Positions 10,464 to 21,158 of a stretch of DNA of 64,000 nucleotides are shown here, one piece after another. Position 1 is the first letter of the stretch. Each line of letters opens with the position of its first letter. The stretch spans positions 4,278,001 to 4,342,000 of the forward strand of contig NZ_AP022618.1 in NCBI RefSeq assembly GCF_010731615.1, read 5' to 3'. Under the pieces are notes generated by a model. It did no database searches, was not told the origin of the DNA, and worked only from the letters and a program-made list of their open reading frames with translations. The stretch is from Mycolicibacterium insubricum (GTDB lineage Bacteria > Actinomycetota > Actinomycetes > Mycobacteriales > Mycobacteriaceae). Position numbers and translations under genes: made by a program.

Positions 10464-12023
10464 GTGAGGCCGACCCGCACCGACGTCGACGTGGTGATCG
10501 TCGGGGGCGGGCACAACGGCCTGGTCGCGGCCGGCTACCTGGCCCGGGCCGGACGACGGGTGCGACTGCTGGAACGCCTCGACGTGCTCGGCGGCGCCGC
10601 GGTGTCGGCCCGGGTGTTCCCCGGGGTCGACGCGAACCTGTCGCGCTACTCGTACTTGGTGAGCCTGCTGCCGCAGCAGATCATCGACGATCTGGGGGCC
10701 GACGTCCGGCTGGCGCACCGCCGCTACTCGTCGTACACGCCCGATCCGGCTACCGGCGGCCGCACCGGCCTGCTGATCGGCCCGTCGTCGAACTTCGCGG
10801 CGATCGGAGCCGCCGGCGATGAGGCCGGGTTCGCCGACTTCTACCGGCGCATCGCGGTGCTGGCGCGCCGGATCTGGCCCACCATGACCGAGCCGCTGCG
10901 CCGTCGCGCCGACCTGCGGGAGCTGGTGTGCACCGACGCCGAAAGCGCCCGGACCTGGGCCGAGCTGATCGAATCCCCGATCGCGGCGGCCATCACGCAC
11001 GCCGTCGGCAACGACCTGGTCCGCGGGGTGATGGCCACCGACGCGCTGATCGGCACGTTCGCCGCGCTCGACGACCCGGGCCTGGCCCAAAACGTCTGCT
11101 TCCTGTACCACCTGATCGGCGGCGGCACCGGTGACTGGAACGTGCCGATCGGCGGGATGGGCGCGGTGACGACGGCGCTGGCCCGCGCCGCGGCCGGCGT
11201 CGGCGCCGAACTGGTCACCGGCGCCGAGGTGACCGGGATCGATCCCGACGGCGCGGTCTACTACCGACTCGGCGACGACGAGCAGCGGGTCCGCGGCGAC
11301 CGGGTGCTGGTCGGCTGCGCACCGGCCGAGTTGGCCCGGCTGCTGGGCGAGCCCGCGGCGCCCACCGCACCCGGTGCGCAGGTCAAGGTGAACCTGCTGC
11401 TGCGCCGGTTGCCGCGGCTGCGCGATGCCACCGTCACCGGTGAGCAGGCGTTCGGCGGCACCTTCCACATCAACGAGACGCTGACCCAGCTGACCGCTGC
11501 GCACGAGCGGGCGACCGCCGGTGCGATCCCCGACCCGCTGCCGTGCGAGATCTACTGCCATTCGCTGACCGACCCGTCGATCCTGGGGCCGGCGCTGCGG
11601 GCATCGGGTGCGGCGACGCTGACGGTGTTCGGGCTGCACACCCCGCACGGGCTGCTGACCGGCCGCGATCCGGACGCGCGCCGCGACGAGCTCACCGCCG
11701 CGGTGCTGGCATCACTGAATTCGGTTCTGGCCGAACCGATTCAGGATCTGGCCTACCGCGACGCCAACGGCCGGGCGTGCATCGAGACCAAGACCACCGC
11801 CGACCTCGACGATGCGCTGCGGATGACCGCGGGCAACATCTTCCACGACGCGCTGTCCTGGCCGTTCCTCGATGACGACGCGCCCCGCGACACCCCGGCG
11901 CACCGCTGGGGGGTGGCCACCGCACACGAGCGCATCCTGCTGTGCGGGTCGGGGGCCCGCCGGGGTGGGGCGGTGTCGGGCCTCGGCGGCCACAATGCCG
12001 CCATGGCGGCGCTGGACCGGTAA
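10464..12023 (+). CDS. FAD-dependent phytoene-desaturase-like oxidoreductase, Rv0897c-like
   Basis: A protein of about 519 residues with an N-terminal dinucleotide-binding motif (VVIVGGGHNGLVAAGYLARAG) and the overall pattern of the CrtI/phytoene dehydrogenase family. C-terminal blocks SWPFLDDDAP and LLCGSGARRGGAVSGLGGHNA correspond to the flavin-contacting end. Substrate is unknown and no carotenoid genes are nearby, so carotenoid desaturation should not be assumed. The GTG at 10464 was preferred to the ATG at 10431, because the latter overlaps the start codon of the divergent FKBP gene. Orthologue position (Rv0897c next to gltA2) is conserved. Confidence 0.88.
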   Translation: MRPTRTDVDVVIVGGGHNGLVAAGYLARAGRRVRLLERLDVLGGAAVSARVFPGVDANLSRYSYLVSLLPQQIIDDLGADVRLAHRRYSSYTPDPATGGRTGLLIGPSSNFAAIGAAGDEAGFADFYRRIAVLARRIWPTMTEPLRRRADLRELVCTDAESARTWAELIESPIAAAITHAVGNDLVRGVMATDALIGTFAALDDPGLAQNVCFLYHLIGGGTGDWNVPIGGMGAVTTALARAAAGVGAELVTGAEVTGIDPDGAVYYRLGDDEQRVRGDRVLVGCAPAELARLLGEPAAPTAPGAQVKVNLLLRRLPRLRDATVTGEQAFGGTFHINETLTQLTAAHERATAGAIPDPLPCEIYCHSLTDPSILGPALRASGAATLTVFGLHTPHGLLTGRDPDARRDELTAAVLASLNSVLAEPIQDLAYRDANGRACIETKTTADLDDALRMTAGNIFHDALSWPFLDDDAPRDTPAHRWGVATAHERILLCGSGARRGGAVSGLGGHNAAMAALDR

Positions 12024-12039
12024 GGATCCGTCAACGGGA

Positions 12040-12163
12040 CTAGCGGGATTGAATGCGCCAGACTCCTCATCGCGGCTCGTTCCTCGCCGCTAGATCGTCG
12101 TCTAGCGGGATTGAATGCGCCAGACTCCTCATCGCGGCTCGTTCCTCGCCGCTAGATCGTCGT

Positions 12164-12174
<11 letters not shown>
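12040..12174. repeat. 62-bp tandem repeat beginning at the 3' end of gltA2
   Basis: Two perfect 62-bp units (12040-12101, 12102-12163) run into a partial third (CTAGCGGGATT, 12164-12174). That partial copy is the last codons and TAG stop of gltA2 on the minus strand. Each unit contains a small dyad (GCGGC / GCCGC around CTCGTTCCT) that can form a hairpin in RNA read from either side. No coding potential was identified. The array sits between convergent genes. Confidence 0.9.
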
Positions 12175-13462
<1,288 letters not shown>

Positions 13463-13499
13463 AAGAACCCCTTCATAGCATCCGGCAGCACCACGCTGC

Positions 13500-13505
13500 G
13501 TTATA
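13500..13505 (-). promoter_or_regulatory. Probable -10 hexamer of gltA2
   Basis: TATAAC on the minus strand lies 37 nt before the gltA2 GTG, giving a leader of about 30 nt that contains the AAGGGG ribosome binding site. No convincing -35 hexamer was found. Bases 13463-13590 contain nothing else recognisable before the repeat array begins. Confidence 0.4.
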
Positions 13506-13590
13506 GAAGTTAGTCGGTATCGCTGCGGCCCGCTGCGTGGGGTTACTTGTCGGGAACTTGCACCGCCGCGGCGGTCCGCCGCTACCCCGT

Positions 13591-13785
13591 CACCGAACCA
13601 CCCGGTCCGATCGCGGATGGTCCCGGTTTCCCCTCGGCTCCGCCGGCACTCGCTCCGCTCGCGCCACCTCCACCGAGCCTCACCGAACCACCCGGTCCGA
13701 TCGCGGATGGTCCCGGTTTCCCCTCGGCTCCGCCGGCACTCGCTCCGCTCGCGCCACCTCCACCGAGCCTCACCGAACCACCCGG
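13591..13785. repeat. 90-bp tandem repeat at the 3' end of the MFS gene
   Basis: Two identical 90-bp units (13591-13680, 13681-13770) are followed by a partial third copy at 13771-13785 (ACCGAACCACCCGGT), which is the last codons of the MFS gene on the minus strand. The unit includes that gene's TGA stop. A related copy, about 80 percent identical by eye over 88 bp, is at 29066-29153 on the plus strand. In one frame the minus-strand unit reads GASGASAGGAEGKPGPSA. Confidence 0.92.
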
Positions 13786-15035
13786 TAACGCACGAAGGCC
13801 GGGACGATCAGCGCGGCGACGAGCACGCCGAGGACCACCAACGCGCCGCCGCCGGCCGCGGCGACGGTGGTGCCGACCAGCGCCGCGGCGCCACCGTGCA
13901 CGACGTCGGCGATCCGCGGCCCACCGGCCACCACCACCAGGAACACCCCCTGCAACCGACCGCGCAGATCGTCGGAGGCCGCCTGCTGCAGGATCGTCGA
14001 GCGCAGCGCCGCCGAGATCATGTCGGCGGCCCCACCGACGGCCAGCATCGCCAGCGCCACCCACAGCGCCGGGCCGACCGAGCCGCCGGCCAGCCCGCCG
14101 GCCAGCCCGAACCCGCACATGGCCAGGCCCCACACCACGATGGAGATCACCACCACCAGACCCTGGCGCCGGATGTGCGGCAGCCAGCCGGAGAACACCC
14201 CGCCGAGCACCGCACCGACCGACATCGCCGCGGCCAGCAGCGCCATGGTCATGCCGCCCTCTATCGGGCCGCCGAAACTCTCGTGGGCCATCTGCGGGAA
14301 CAGTGCCCGCGGCATGCCGAAGATCATCGCGATCAGGTCGACGACGAAGGACATCAGCACCACGGTGTTGCCCACCAGGTAGCGGAAGCCGTCGAGCACC
14401 GCGGTCAGCCCCCAGCGGGCCGCGCCGGCGACCGCGGCGATCACCGGCATCGGCGCCAGCCGCCAGGTGGCCCAGATGGGCGCCACGCAGGTCAGGGCGT
14501 CCACCAGGTAGAGGGTGGCCAGATCCAGCCAGCCCAGCAGGATCCCGGCCAGCAGCGGCCCGACGATGGCGCCGAACTGGGTGACCGTCATATTCAGCGC
14601 GTTGGCGCTGGCCAGCTGCTCCTCGGGCAGCATCCGCGGGATGGCCGCGGCGCGGGTCGGCGCGTTGATGGCGTAGAACGCCTGCTGCACCGACAGCATG
14701 CCCAGCACCGCCCAGACGTTGTTCAGGCCCAGTGCGGCCTGGGCCCACAACCCCAGCGAGGCCAGCGCCAGGCCGACCGAGGCGATGATCAGCAGCAGCC
14801 GGCGGTCCATGGCGTCGGCCAGGGCGCCGCCCCACAGCCCGAACACCACCAGCGGCACCAGCGCGAACACCCCGGACAGCCCGACGTAGGCGGAGCTGCC
14901 GGTCAGCGCATAGACCTGCACCGGCACCGCGAAGATGGTGAGGTTCGCGCCGATCACCGTCGGCACGCCCGCCCACCACAGCCGCCGGAAATCCGGTACC
15001 CGCAGCGGGGTGGTGTCGGCGAACAGCCGGCTCAC
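13770..15035 (-). CDS. Major facilitator superfamily transporter
   Basis: A 421-residue integral membrane protein with about twelve hydrophobic segments and an MFS loop motif [17 protein letters not shown] after the second helix. It resembles the DHA1/MFS_3 exporters related to multidrug and macrolide efflux; the substrate cannot be read. The GTG at 15035 overlaps the pdxH stop as GTGA and gives [20 protein letters not shown], typical for the family, so the longer open frame into pdxH is rejected. The final residues YRVVR and the stop are duplicated in the adjoining 90-bp repeat. Confidence 0.88.
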   Translation of the reverse strand: MSRLFADTTPLRVPDFRRLWWAGVPTVIGANLTIFAVPVQVYALTGSSAYVGLSGVFALVPLVVFGLWGGALADAMDRRLLLIIASVGLALASLGLWAQAALGLNNVWAVLGMLSVQQAFYAINAPTRAAAIPRMLPEEQLASANALNMTVTQFGAIVGPLLAGILLGWLDLATLYLVDALTCVAPIWATWRLAPMPVIAAVAGAARWGLTAVLDGFRYLVGNTVVLMSFVVDLIAMIFGMPRALFPQMAHESFGGPIEGGMTMALLAAAMSVGAVLGGVFSGWLPHIRRQGLVVVISIVVWGLAMCGFGLAGGLAGGSVGPALWVALAMLAVGGAADMISAALRSTILQQAASDDLRGRLQGVFLVVVAGGPRIADVVHGGAAALVGTTVAAAGGGALVVLGVLVAALIVPAFVRYRVVR

Positions 15036-15700
15036 GGCTGCAGGCGCTCGACGCGCACGACCGGCCCGAGGCGCACCCGGATCCTGTTGTGCACCCGGTT
15101 TTCCCGGCCCTGCCAGAACTCGACGACCTCGGGCGCGATCCGGTAGCCGCCCCAATGCGGCGGTGCGGGAATCTGTTCGGTGTCGGCGAACCGCTCGGCG
15201 GCCTCGGTGAGCCGGCCTACCAGGGCCGCCCGGGAATCGATGGGTTGGGACTGCGCCGACGCCCAGGCACCCAGCTGCGCGCCGCGCGGGCGCTGCGCCC
15301 AGTACTGCTCGGTCTCGGCGCGGCTGACCTTCGCCACCGGCCCCCGGATGTGTACCTGGCGGCCCAGGGCGTACCACGGGAAGGTGACCGAGGCGTACGG
15401 CGTCACGGCGAGCTGACCGCCCTTGGCCGAGTCGTAGTTGGTGTAGAAGGTCACGCCGTTCTCATCGATGCTCTTGCACAGCACCGAGCGGGTGACCGGG
15501 CGCCCGTCCTCGACGGTGCCCAGCACCATCGCGTTCGGTTCGGCGATGCCGGCCTCCTGTGCGTCGGCGACCCAGCGGTGCAGCAGCGCGAGCCAGCCGT
15601 CGGCGAGCCAGGTGACGTCCAGGTCGGCGCTGGCATCCTTTTCCGCCGAGCCGTACTCCACCCGCATTGCGGCGAGCCTGTCGTCGTCCGTTCCGGTCAC
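15032..15700 (-). CDS. pdxH: Pyridoxamine 5'-phosphate oxidase
   Basis: A 222-residue PdxH. It should oxidise pyridoxine- or pyridoxamine-5'-phosphate to pyridoxal phosphate with FMN. Visible family blocks are [35 protein letters not shown], the substrate loop [16 protein letters not shown] and the C-terminal signature [17 protein letters not shown]. It is translationally coupled to the MFS gene by a GTGA overlap. The start ATG at 15700 gives [17 protein letters not shown]. This position differs from H37Rv, where the gene annotated pdxH is elsewhere (Rv2607). Confidence 0.95.
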   Translation of the reverse strand: MTGTDDDRLAAMRVEYGSAEKDASADLDVTWLADGWLALLHRWVADAQEAGIAEPNAMVLGTVEDGRPVTRSVLCKSIDENGVTFYTNYDSAKGGQLAVTPYASVTFPWYALGRQVHIRGPVAKVSRAETEQYWAQRPRGAQLGAWASAQSQPIDSRAALVGRLTEAAERFADTEQIPAPPHWGGYRIAPEVVEFWQGRENRVHNRIRVRLGPVVRVERLQP

Positions 15701-15720
15701 GGGCGATGAGGTTACCGTTG

Positions 15721-17538
15721 CTACCGCAAGCGGAGCACCCGGTTATTTCCGGCGTCGGCGACGTAGACATCACCGGCGGTGTCGACCGCGATGCCGGTGG
15801 GACCGGCCAGCCCGGTGGCGCTCAGTGTGGTGGGAGCGGTCGCACCGGCGGGGAGTTTCAGCACCCGGTTGTTGCCGGTGTCGGCGACGTACACGGTGCC
15901 GGCACCGTCCACGGCCACGCAGGTGGGCCCGGCCAGAGCGCCGAACGCCAGGGGCGTCTCGGTGCCGGAATGGGCGGCCACCTCCAGCACCCGGTTGTTG
16001 CCGGTGTCGGCCACGAAGACGTCACCCGCGGCGTCGACGGCGATACCGGACGGGTTCTTCAGCCCGCCCCGGCCGACGGTGGTGGTCTCGGTCGAGCCTG
16101 CCGCCAGCTTCTGGATGTGATCGGAATCGTCCAGAAGGTAGATATCGTCGGCGGTGTCGGCCGCGACGGCCCGGGGTTGCTGCAGGGTCGTGACCGGCAG
16201 CTGCACGGTGCTGGTCGCGCCCGGGTCGAATTTCAGCAGCAGGTTGTTCCCGATATTGCTTACGTAGACGGCACCGTCGGCGCCGAGAGCGACGCCGGCC
16301 GGACCGGACAGTCCGGACACCGGCAATTGGGTTGCGCCCGAATCGGATCGCCGAAGTTGCAGCACCCGGTTGTTGCCGCGGTCGGCCACATAGAGGGTGC
16401 CCGCGCGGTCCACCGCAAGACCGTCGGGCTGCGCGAGTCCGGTGATCGGCAGCACCGTGGCATCGGTCTGCCGCGCGGTCGCGGGTGGCTGCGGCCCGGT
16501 AGGCGCCTGGGCGGCTCCGGTTTGGCCGGAAACCGCCGGTGCCCGGGGTTGTGGTTGCGCTCGGATGAGCAAACCGGCGCCTGCGGCGGCGGCCAGCAGC
16601 GCGGCGGTCCCGGCCAGCACCGGCCACCGGCGGCGCCGTCGCGCGGCCGCGACGGTGTCGGGCTGCGGCGCCGGCACCGTCGAGCCGGCCGGCGTCGGGG
16701 TGCCGGGGCGTCGGGGTACCGCGTCGTGCGTCGCATTCCTCGCCGCGGTGACGAGTTCGCGCGCACTGCGATAGCGGCGCGCCGGATCCTTTGCCATCCC
16801 CCGGGCGATCACCGAGCTGAATCCCTGGGGCACAGTCGGATTGAGCGGACTAGGTTCGGGCGGGGCAAGCGCGTAGTGCCCGTTGAACTGTTGTTCCAAG
16901 CTGTCGCCCGGATACGGCTGGGACCCGGTGAGGCATTCGTAAAGCACACAGGTCAGCGCATACACGTCGATGCCGGGGCCGGCGGCACCGCCGGTGAACC
17001 GCTCCGGCGCCATATACGCCCAGGTGCCCACCACGAAGCCGGTGCGGGTGAGCTTTCCGGTGGCGCCGGTATCGTGGGCGATGCCGAAGTCGATGAGGTA
17101 GGCGAAGTCATTGCCGGTCACCAGGATGTTGGACGGCTTGACGTCCCGGTGCACCAGGCCCGCGGCGTGCGCGGTGTCCAGTGCCGACGCGAGCTGGTCG
17201 ACGATGTGCACGGCACGTTCGGGGCTCATCGGCCCGCGCCGGTCGAGCAGTTCGGCCACGTCGGTTCCGTCGACGACGGGCATCGTCAGGTAGAGCTGCC
17301 CGTCGATTTCGCCGGTGTCGTAGATCGGGATGATGTGCGGTTCGGCCAGCCGCGCGGCGACACGGGCCTCGCGGCGGAACCGGTCGGCATACCCGGGTTC
17401 GCCGGCCAGTTCCGCCGAAAGCACCTTGATCGCGATGTCCCGGTCGATGACTGTGTCGTGAGCCCGGTAGACCGTCCCCATGCCGCCCTGGCCGATCACC
17501 GACAGCAACCGGTAGCGCCCGAAGGCGACTTCTTTCAC
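15721..17538 (-). CDS. PknD-like Ser/Thr protein kinase with extracellular NHL propeller
   Basis: A 605-residue receptor-type kinase. The cytoplasmic kinase domain (about residues 8-270) has the glycine loop IGQGGMG (16-21), catalytic lysine K38, HRDVKPSN with the catalytic aspartate near 132, DFG and the APE-like APERF. A single membrane segment ([19 protein letters not shown], around 310) leads to six NHL-type blades, for example [15 protein letters not shown] and [15 protein letters not shown] at the very end. M. tuberculosis PknD has the same plan and its propeller structure is six-bladed. The start is GTG at 17538. It is divergent from a lipoprotein made of the same type of blades, 183 bp away. 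Ligand unknown. Confidence 0.93.
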   Translation of the reverse strand: MKEVAFGRYRLLSVIGQGGMGTVYRAHDTVIDRDIAIKVLSAELAGEPGYADRFRREARVAARLAEPHIIPIYDTGEIDGQLYLTMPVVDGTDVAELLDRRGPMSPERAVHIVDQLASALDTAHAAGLVHRDVKPSNILVTGNDFAYLIDFGIAHDTGATGKLTRTGFVVGTWAYMAPERFTGGAAGPGIDVYALTCVLYECLTGSQPYPGDSLEQQFNGHYALAPPEPSPLNPTVPQGFSSVIARGMAKDPARRYRSARELVTAARNATHDAVPRRPGTPTPAGSTVPAPQPDTVAAARRRRRWPVLAGTAALLAAAAGAGLLIRAQPQPRAPAVSGQTGAAQAPTGPQPPATARQTDATVLPITGLAQPDGLAVDRAGTLYVADRGNNRVLQLRRSDSGATQLPVSGLSGPAGVALGADGAVYVSNIGNNLLLKFDPGATSTVQLPVTTLQQPRAVAADTADDIYLLDDSDHIQKLAAGSTETTTVGRGGLKNPSGIAVDAAGDVFVADTGNNRVLEVAAHSGTETPLAFGALAGPTCVAVDGAGTVYVADTGNNRVLKLPAGATAPTTLSATGLAGPTGIAVDTAGDVYVADAGNNRVLRLR

Positions 17539-17721
17539 GGGCCAGGCCTTTCTCGACCGACGACGGCCGTCATGCTACCGATTCGCCTGCCCGGTCGCGC
17601 CGGTTTACCACAGCGTCGACCGTATCCCGCTGGCAGCGATATGACAGCAATCCGGCAGGCGATTCCCATTGCGTCGGCGTATTTTCAAGCTCTTCACTGC
17701 GCAGAGGGCGGGAGTGCGTAC

Positions 17722-18756
17722 ATGCCGAAACATGCACCGCGAGCATTGGCTTTGGCGATTACCGCACTCACCGTCGCCGTGGCACCCGCAGTCGCCGGCT
17801 GCCAGCACGACGACACGTCGTCGCCGTCGGCCACCTCCGCCGCAACCTCGGCGGCCGGCCCGACCGGAGGGCCCGCCACGACGGCTGCCGGCACGGAATC
17901 TGCCACGGCCACAACGACAACCACCGCCACCGGCGCTTCCACGGCAGCCGGCTCCGCCACGGTGCTGCCCTTCGCCGGGTTGGACCACCCACTCGGCGTC
18001 GCCGTCGGTAGCGGCGTGATCGTCGTCGACAGCGCCAACAACCGCGTCGTCAAACTCGCCGAGCAGTCACCCACCCAGACGCTTTTGTCCTTCACCGGAC
18101 TCAATGCGCCGCAGAGCGTTTCGAACGACAACGGCAACCTGTTCGTGAGCGACGGCGGCGGCACCCGGGTGCTCTGGTCTTCCGACCGGTCCTCGGCGCC
18201 GACGCCGCCGTGGACAGCGTCAGGTTCCAGCCGCGAGTGGTCCGGCCCATTCACCGGCCTACAGAATCCGCACGGCGTCTACGCCGGCGGCGGCGCCTAC
18301 TACGTCGTCGACACCGGCAACAACCGGGTGCTGCGGTGGTCGTCCGGCCGGAATACGCCGGAGGCGGTGCCGTTCACCGGATTGAACAACCCCGACGGCA
18401 TCTCCGCGCTGCCCGACGGCCCGGTGGTCGTCGACAGCGGCAACAACCGGGTGCTGCTGGTCTCACACACCGACGCCAACACCGAGGTGCAGACGGTGCT
18501 GGGATTCACCGGCCTGAACAATCCGCACGGCGTCGCGGTGGACTGGCAGGGCTCGGTGTACGTCACCGACAGCGGAAACAACCGCGTCGTCAAACTCACC
18601 ATGAACCCGACCACCCACACCGGAACCCAGAGCATCCTGCCGTTCGCCGGGCTCAACGACCCCACCGGGGTGGCCGCCGACGACCAGGGGAACCTTTACG
18701 TGGCCGACACCGGCAACAACCGGGTCCTCAAGCTGGACAAAGGATTCAACCACTAG
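17722..18756 (+). CDS. NHL-repeat lipoprotein
   Basis: A 344-residue exported protein. The signal sequence ends in a lipobox (AVAGC), so it should be lipid-anchored outside the membrane. A Thr/Ala/Ser-rich linker (about residues 32-75) precedes six NHL-type blades such as [44 protein letters not shown] and [15 protein letters not shown]. These resemble the blades of the divergent kinase at 15721-17538, so one probably derives from the other by duplication. The ATG at 17722 was chosen because it immediately precedes the signal peptide; the frame stays open far upstream, inside the kinase gene, but without relevant homology. Function unknown; it could compete for or present the kinase's ligand. 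Confidence 0.88.
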   Translation: MPKHAPRALALAITALTVAVAPAVAGCQHDDTSSPSATSAATSAAGPTGGPATTAAGTESATATTTTTATGASTAAGSATVLPFAGLDHPLGVAVGSGVIVVDSANNRVVKLAEQSPTQTLLSFTGLNAPQSVSNDNGNLFVSDGGGTRVLWSSDRSSAPTPPWTASGSSREWSGPFTGLQNPHGVYAGGGAYYVVDTGNNRVLRWSSGRNTPEAVPFTGLNNPDGISALPDGPVVVDSGNNRVLLVSHTDANTEVQTVLGFTGLNNPHGVAVDWQGSVYVTDSGNNRVVKLTMNPTTHTGTQSILPFAGLNDPTGVAADDQGNLYVADTGNNRVLKLDKGFNH

Positions 18757-18781
18757 CAGCGATCCCCGGAATGATCCGGTC

Positions 18782-19484
18782 ATTACCGTTCCGCCACACC
18801 TGCCACCCCCGCCGCAACACCCGCCATCGCAGCAGCCACCCCCGGCCGCCACGGCCGGATCCGGGTGGCTCAAGACCTGGTCGATCGCCGTCGGCGTGGC
18901 CGTCGCGGTCGTCACCGCGGCGCTGGTGGCCGCGCAGGTGAAACTGGACCACACCTGGCCCGGACTCGTCGCGCTCGGCCTGATCGCCATCGCCGCAGCG
19001 GTATCGGTGACCCGATCAAAGCGGACGGGGCGCCAGAAGACCTTGGTCGTCGGCGCGGTTGCAATCGTGGTGGCCGCCTCGGTGCCACTGAGCATGCAGG
19101 TGGCCAATACCGACACCGGAAGCTATTCGCAGGTAACGAGATTCAAGACCGCCCAGGGGACCGACACGGTGCTCGTCCCAGACCTCGCGGCATCCCCCGA
19201 TCTGTCCAAACTCGCCGTCACCCAGTCCGGATCCGCGGGCTGGATCGACGCCAATGGAACGTTCACCGGGGTCACCGACGACCGCAACCATTCCGAACCG
19301 TCGACCTATGCCATCGGCTTCGACCGCACCGGAAACTTCTACTACGCGGTGGACGTCGACCACAGCTCCCCGATCATCGGCAACCATCTCGAGGACATCT
19401 ACCGGGACCGAGGCCGGCGCGACCCCGAAGAACCTGAACGCGTCGAATCTGCCCGACGAGTTCACCTTCCTGCGCTGGGACTGA
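18782..19484 (+). pseudogene. Frameshifted membrane-protein gene, no clear start
   Basis: In frame with 18782 the sequence reads a proline-rich segment (VPPHLPPPPQHPPSQQPPP), two hydrophobic segments (SIAVGVAVAVVTAALVAA and LVALGLIAIAAAVSV, then a third, TLVVGAVAIVVAASVPL) and an extracytoplasmic domain ending FYYAVDVDHSSPIIGNHLEDI. At about 19403-19410 the natural continuation jumps to another frame, reading STGTEAGATPKNLNASNLP to a stop at 19484. The original frame instead runs on into the opposite-strand fprB gene. No ATG, GTG or TTG precedes the proline-rich segment in frame, so the 5' end may be damaged too. Either a decaying gene or a sequencing error; it follows the NHL lipoprotein. 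Confidence 0.6.
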
Positions 19485-19510
19485 CCCACCGCACCTGGTG
19501 CCCGCAGCGC

Positions 19511-21151
19511 TCAGACCCGCAGCGCCTCGCGGACCCGGTCGCGCAGGGTGGGCCGGGGAGCCTGGGCGGCGACGGCCAGCATGGAGTTCACCCGGGTGAA
19601 CTTGTCGCGCGGTCGCACACCTCCGCCGCGGGCGATCTCGGCGGCGTTGATGGCATGCCAGCCGACGAGATCCACATGCTCGGGCTGACGCTGGGCGACC
19701 AGGCGTTCCAGCGCGCCGTGGCGCCCGACGGGATCCGACAGCAGCCCGGCGTTGAAGTCGGCGACCAGTTGGTGCACAGTGTGCTGCGCGCAGGTCTTGT
19801 TGGTGCCGATGAAGCCGGTCGGTCCGCGCTTGATCCAACCCGCCACATAGCTCCCCGGTGCACCGAGGACCCGTCCGTCGTCGTTGGGCACCACACCGGC
19901 CGCCTCGTCGAACGGCAGGTCGGCGATGGCCTTGCCGTGATAGCCGATCGAGGTCGCCAGTAGCCCGGCCTCGATGTGCACCGTCTCCTCGGTGCCGGTG
20001 CGGACGAACTCCACGCCGTCGTCGGTGACCCGCGACGGGGTGAGCCGGTAGGCCAGCCGGATGCGTTTCCCGACGCCGGAAGCACCGAGCGTGCTCAGGA
20101 TGTCCAGTTTGTTGCGGGTCAGCGCATCGTGCTCGCCGGCCAGCGCCTCGGTCACCAGCGCCTGGTCGCCGTCGTCGAGGACGACGGTGCGGTGCGCGGT
20201 CAGGCCGATCAGCTCGGGCAGAGTGAACGCGGACTCCGCCGGCCCGCGACGGGCGGCGATGACGACCTCGCGGACCCGGGAGTCCCGCAGCGCGGCCAGT
20301 GCGTGATCGGCGATGTCGGTGCGGGCCAGTTCGTCGGGGTCGGCGGTCAGGATCCGGGCGACGTCCAGCGCCACGTTGCCGTTGCCGACGATCACCATCC
20401 GATCACCGGACAGGTCGACGGGCACGTCGGTGAAATCCGGGTGCCCGTTGTACCAGGCGACCAGCTCGGTCGCGGTGTGCACGCCGGGGCGGTCCATGCC
20501 GTCGATGTCCAGGCGCCGGTCGTTGGGCGCGCCGACGGCGTAGAGCACCGCGTGGTGGTGGGCCAGCAGGTCGTCGTGGCTCAGGTGCGTGCCGATCGTC
20601 ACGTTCAGGAAGAAGCGGAAGCCGCGCTGCTCGGCGATCCGGTCGAACAGCCGGGTGATCTGCTTGGTGTGCTGGTGGTCGGGCGCGACGCCGGCGCGCA
20701 CCAGCCCGTACGGGGTGGGCAGCTTCTCGAACATGTTGACGTGCACGCCGTGCTGGGTCAGCAGCTCGTCGGCGGCGTACATGGCGGCCGGTCCGGACCC
20801 GACGATGGCGACGGTCAGCGGCCCGCCGCCGCGCTGGATCTCCGGCGCCGGGGGCACCGGGGCCAGCTTCGACGTCGGCGGCAGCTTCTTGCCGTGCCGG
20901 TCCGGGTAGAACGCGGCGTTGAGCTCGACGAACGGCAGCTGCTCGGTGACCAGCCTGCTGTCGGGCACGATCGCCCCGACCGGGCAGGCACTGACGCAGG
21001 CGCCGCAGTCGACGCAGGCATCCGGGTCGACGTAGAGCATTTCCGCCGTGGCGAACCCCGCCTCGTCGGGAGTGGGGTGGATGCAGTTCACCGGGCACGC
21101 GTAGACACACGACCCGTCGCTGCAGCACGACTGGGTGATGACGTGGGGCAT
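19511..21151 (-). CDS. fprB: Ferredoxin/ferredoxin-NADP reductase FprB
   Basis: A 546-residue fusion. The N-terminal ferredoxin part (residues 1-75) has two cysteine clusters, CCSDGSCVYACPVNC and CVDCGACVSACPVGA, a 7Fe/8Fe-type pattern. The rest is a flavoprotein with FAD site VAIVGSGPAAMYAADEL and NADP site MVIVGNGNVALDVARIL, like adrenodoxin reductase (FprA). It should transfer electrons between NADPH and ferredoxin-type partners. M. tuberculosis FprB has the same fusion and about 575 residues. It lies 7 bp downstream of the di-iron protein gene on the same strand, suggesting the pair are co-transcribed and that FprB could be that enzyme's reductase. Confidence 0.95.
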   Translation of the reverse strand: MPHVITQSCCSDGSCVYACPVNCIHPTPDEAGFATAEMLYVDPDACVDCGACVSACPVGAIVPDSRLVTEQLPFVELNAAFYPDRHGKKLPPTSKLAPVPPAPEIQRGGGPLTVAIVGSGPAAMYAADELLTQHGVHVNMFEKLPTPYGLVRAGVAPDHQHTKQITRLFDRIAEQRGFRFFLNVTIGTHLSHDDLLAHHHAVLYAVGAPNDRRLDIDGMDRPGVHTATELVAWYNGHPDFTDVPVDLSGDRMVIVGNGNVALDVARILTADPDELARTDIADHALAALRDSRVREVVIAARRGPAESAFTLPELIGLTAHRTVVLDDGDQALVTEALAGEHDALTRNKLDILSTLGASGVGKRIRLAYRLTPSRVTDDGVEFVRTGTEETVHIEAGLLATSIGYHGKAIADLPFDEAAGVVPNDDGRVLGAPGSYVAGWIKRGPTGFIGTNKTCAQHTVHQLVADFNAGLLSDPVGRHGALERLVAQRQPEHVDLVGWHAINAAEIARGGGVRPRDKFTRVNSMLAVAAQAPRPTLRDRVREALRV

Positions 21152-21158
21152 CGGGTTC

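Noticed and set aside
13591..13785. CRISPR array
   Set aside because: The repeats are directly adjacent without unique spacers, only two units are complete, and there are no cas genes.
15667..17721. Long plus-strand frame leading into the NHL lipoprotein
   Set aside because: It is the complement of the kinase gene, and a signal peptide with lipobox begins precisely at the ATG at 17722.
18771..18941. ATG at 18771 as start of the gene after the NHL lipoprotein
   Set aside because: It opens a different frame that gives Arg/Pro-rich sequence and stops before the membrane segments.
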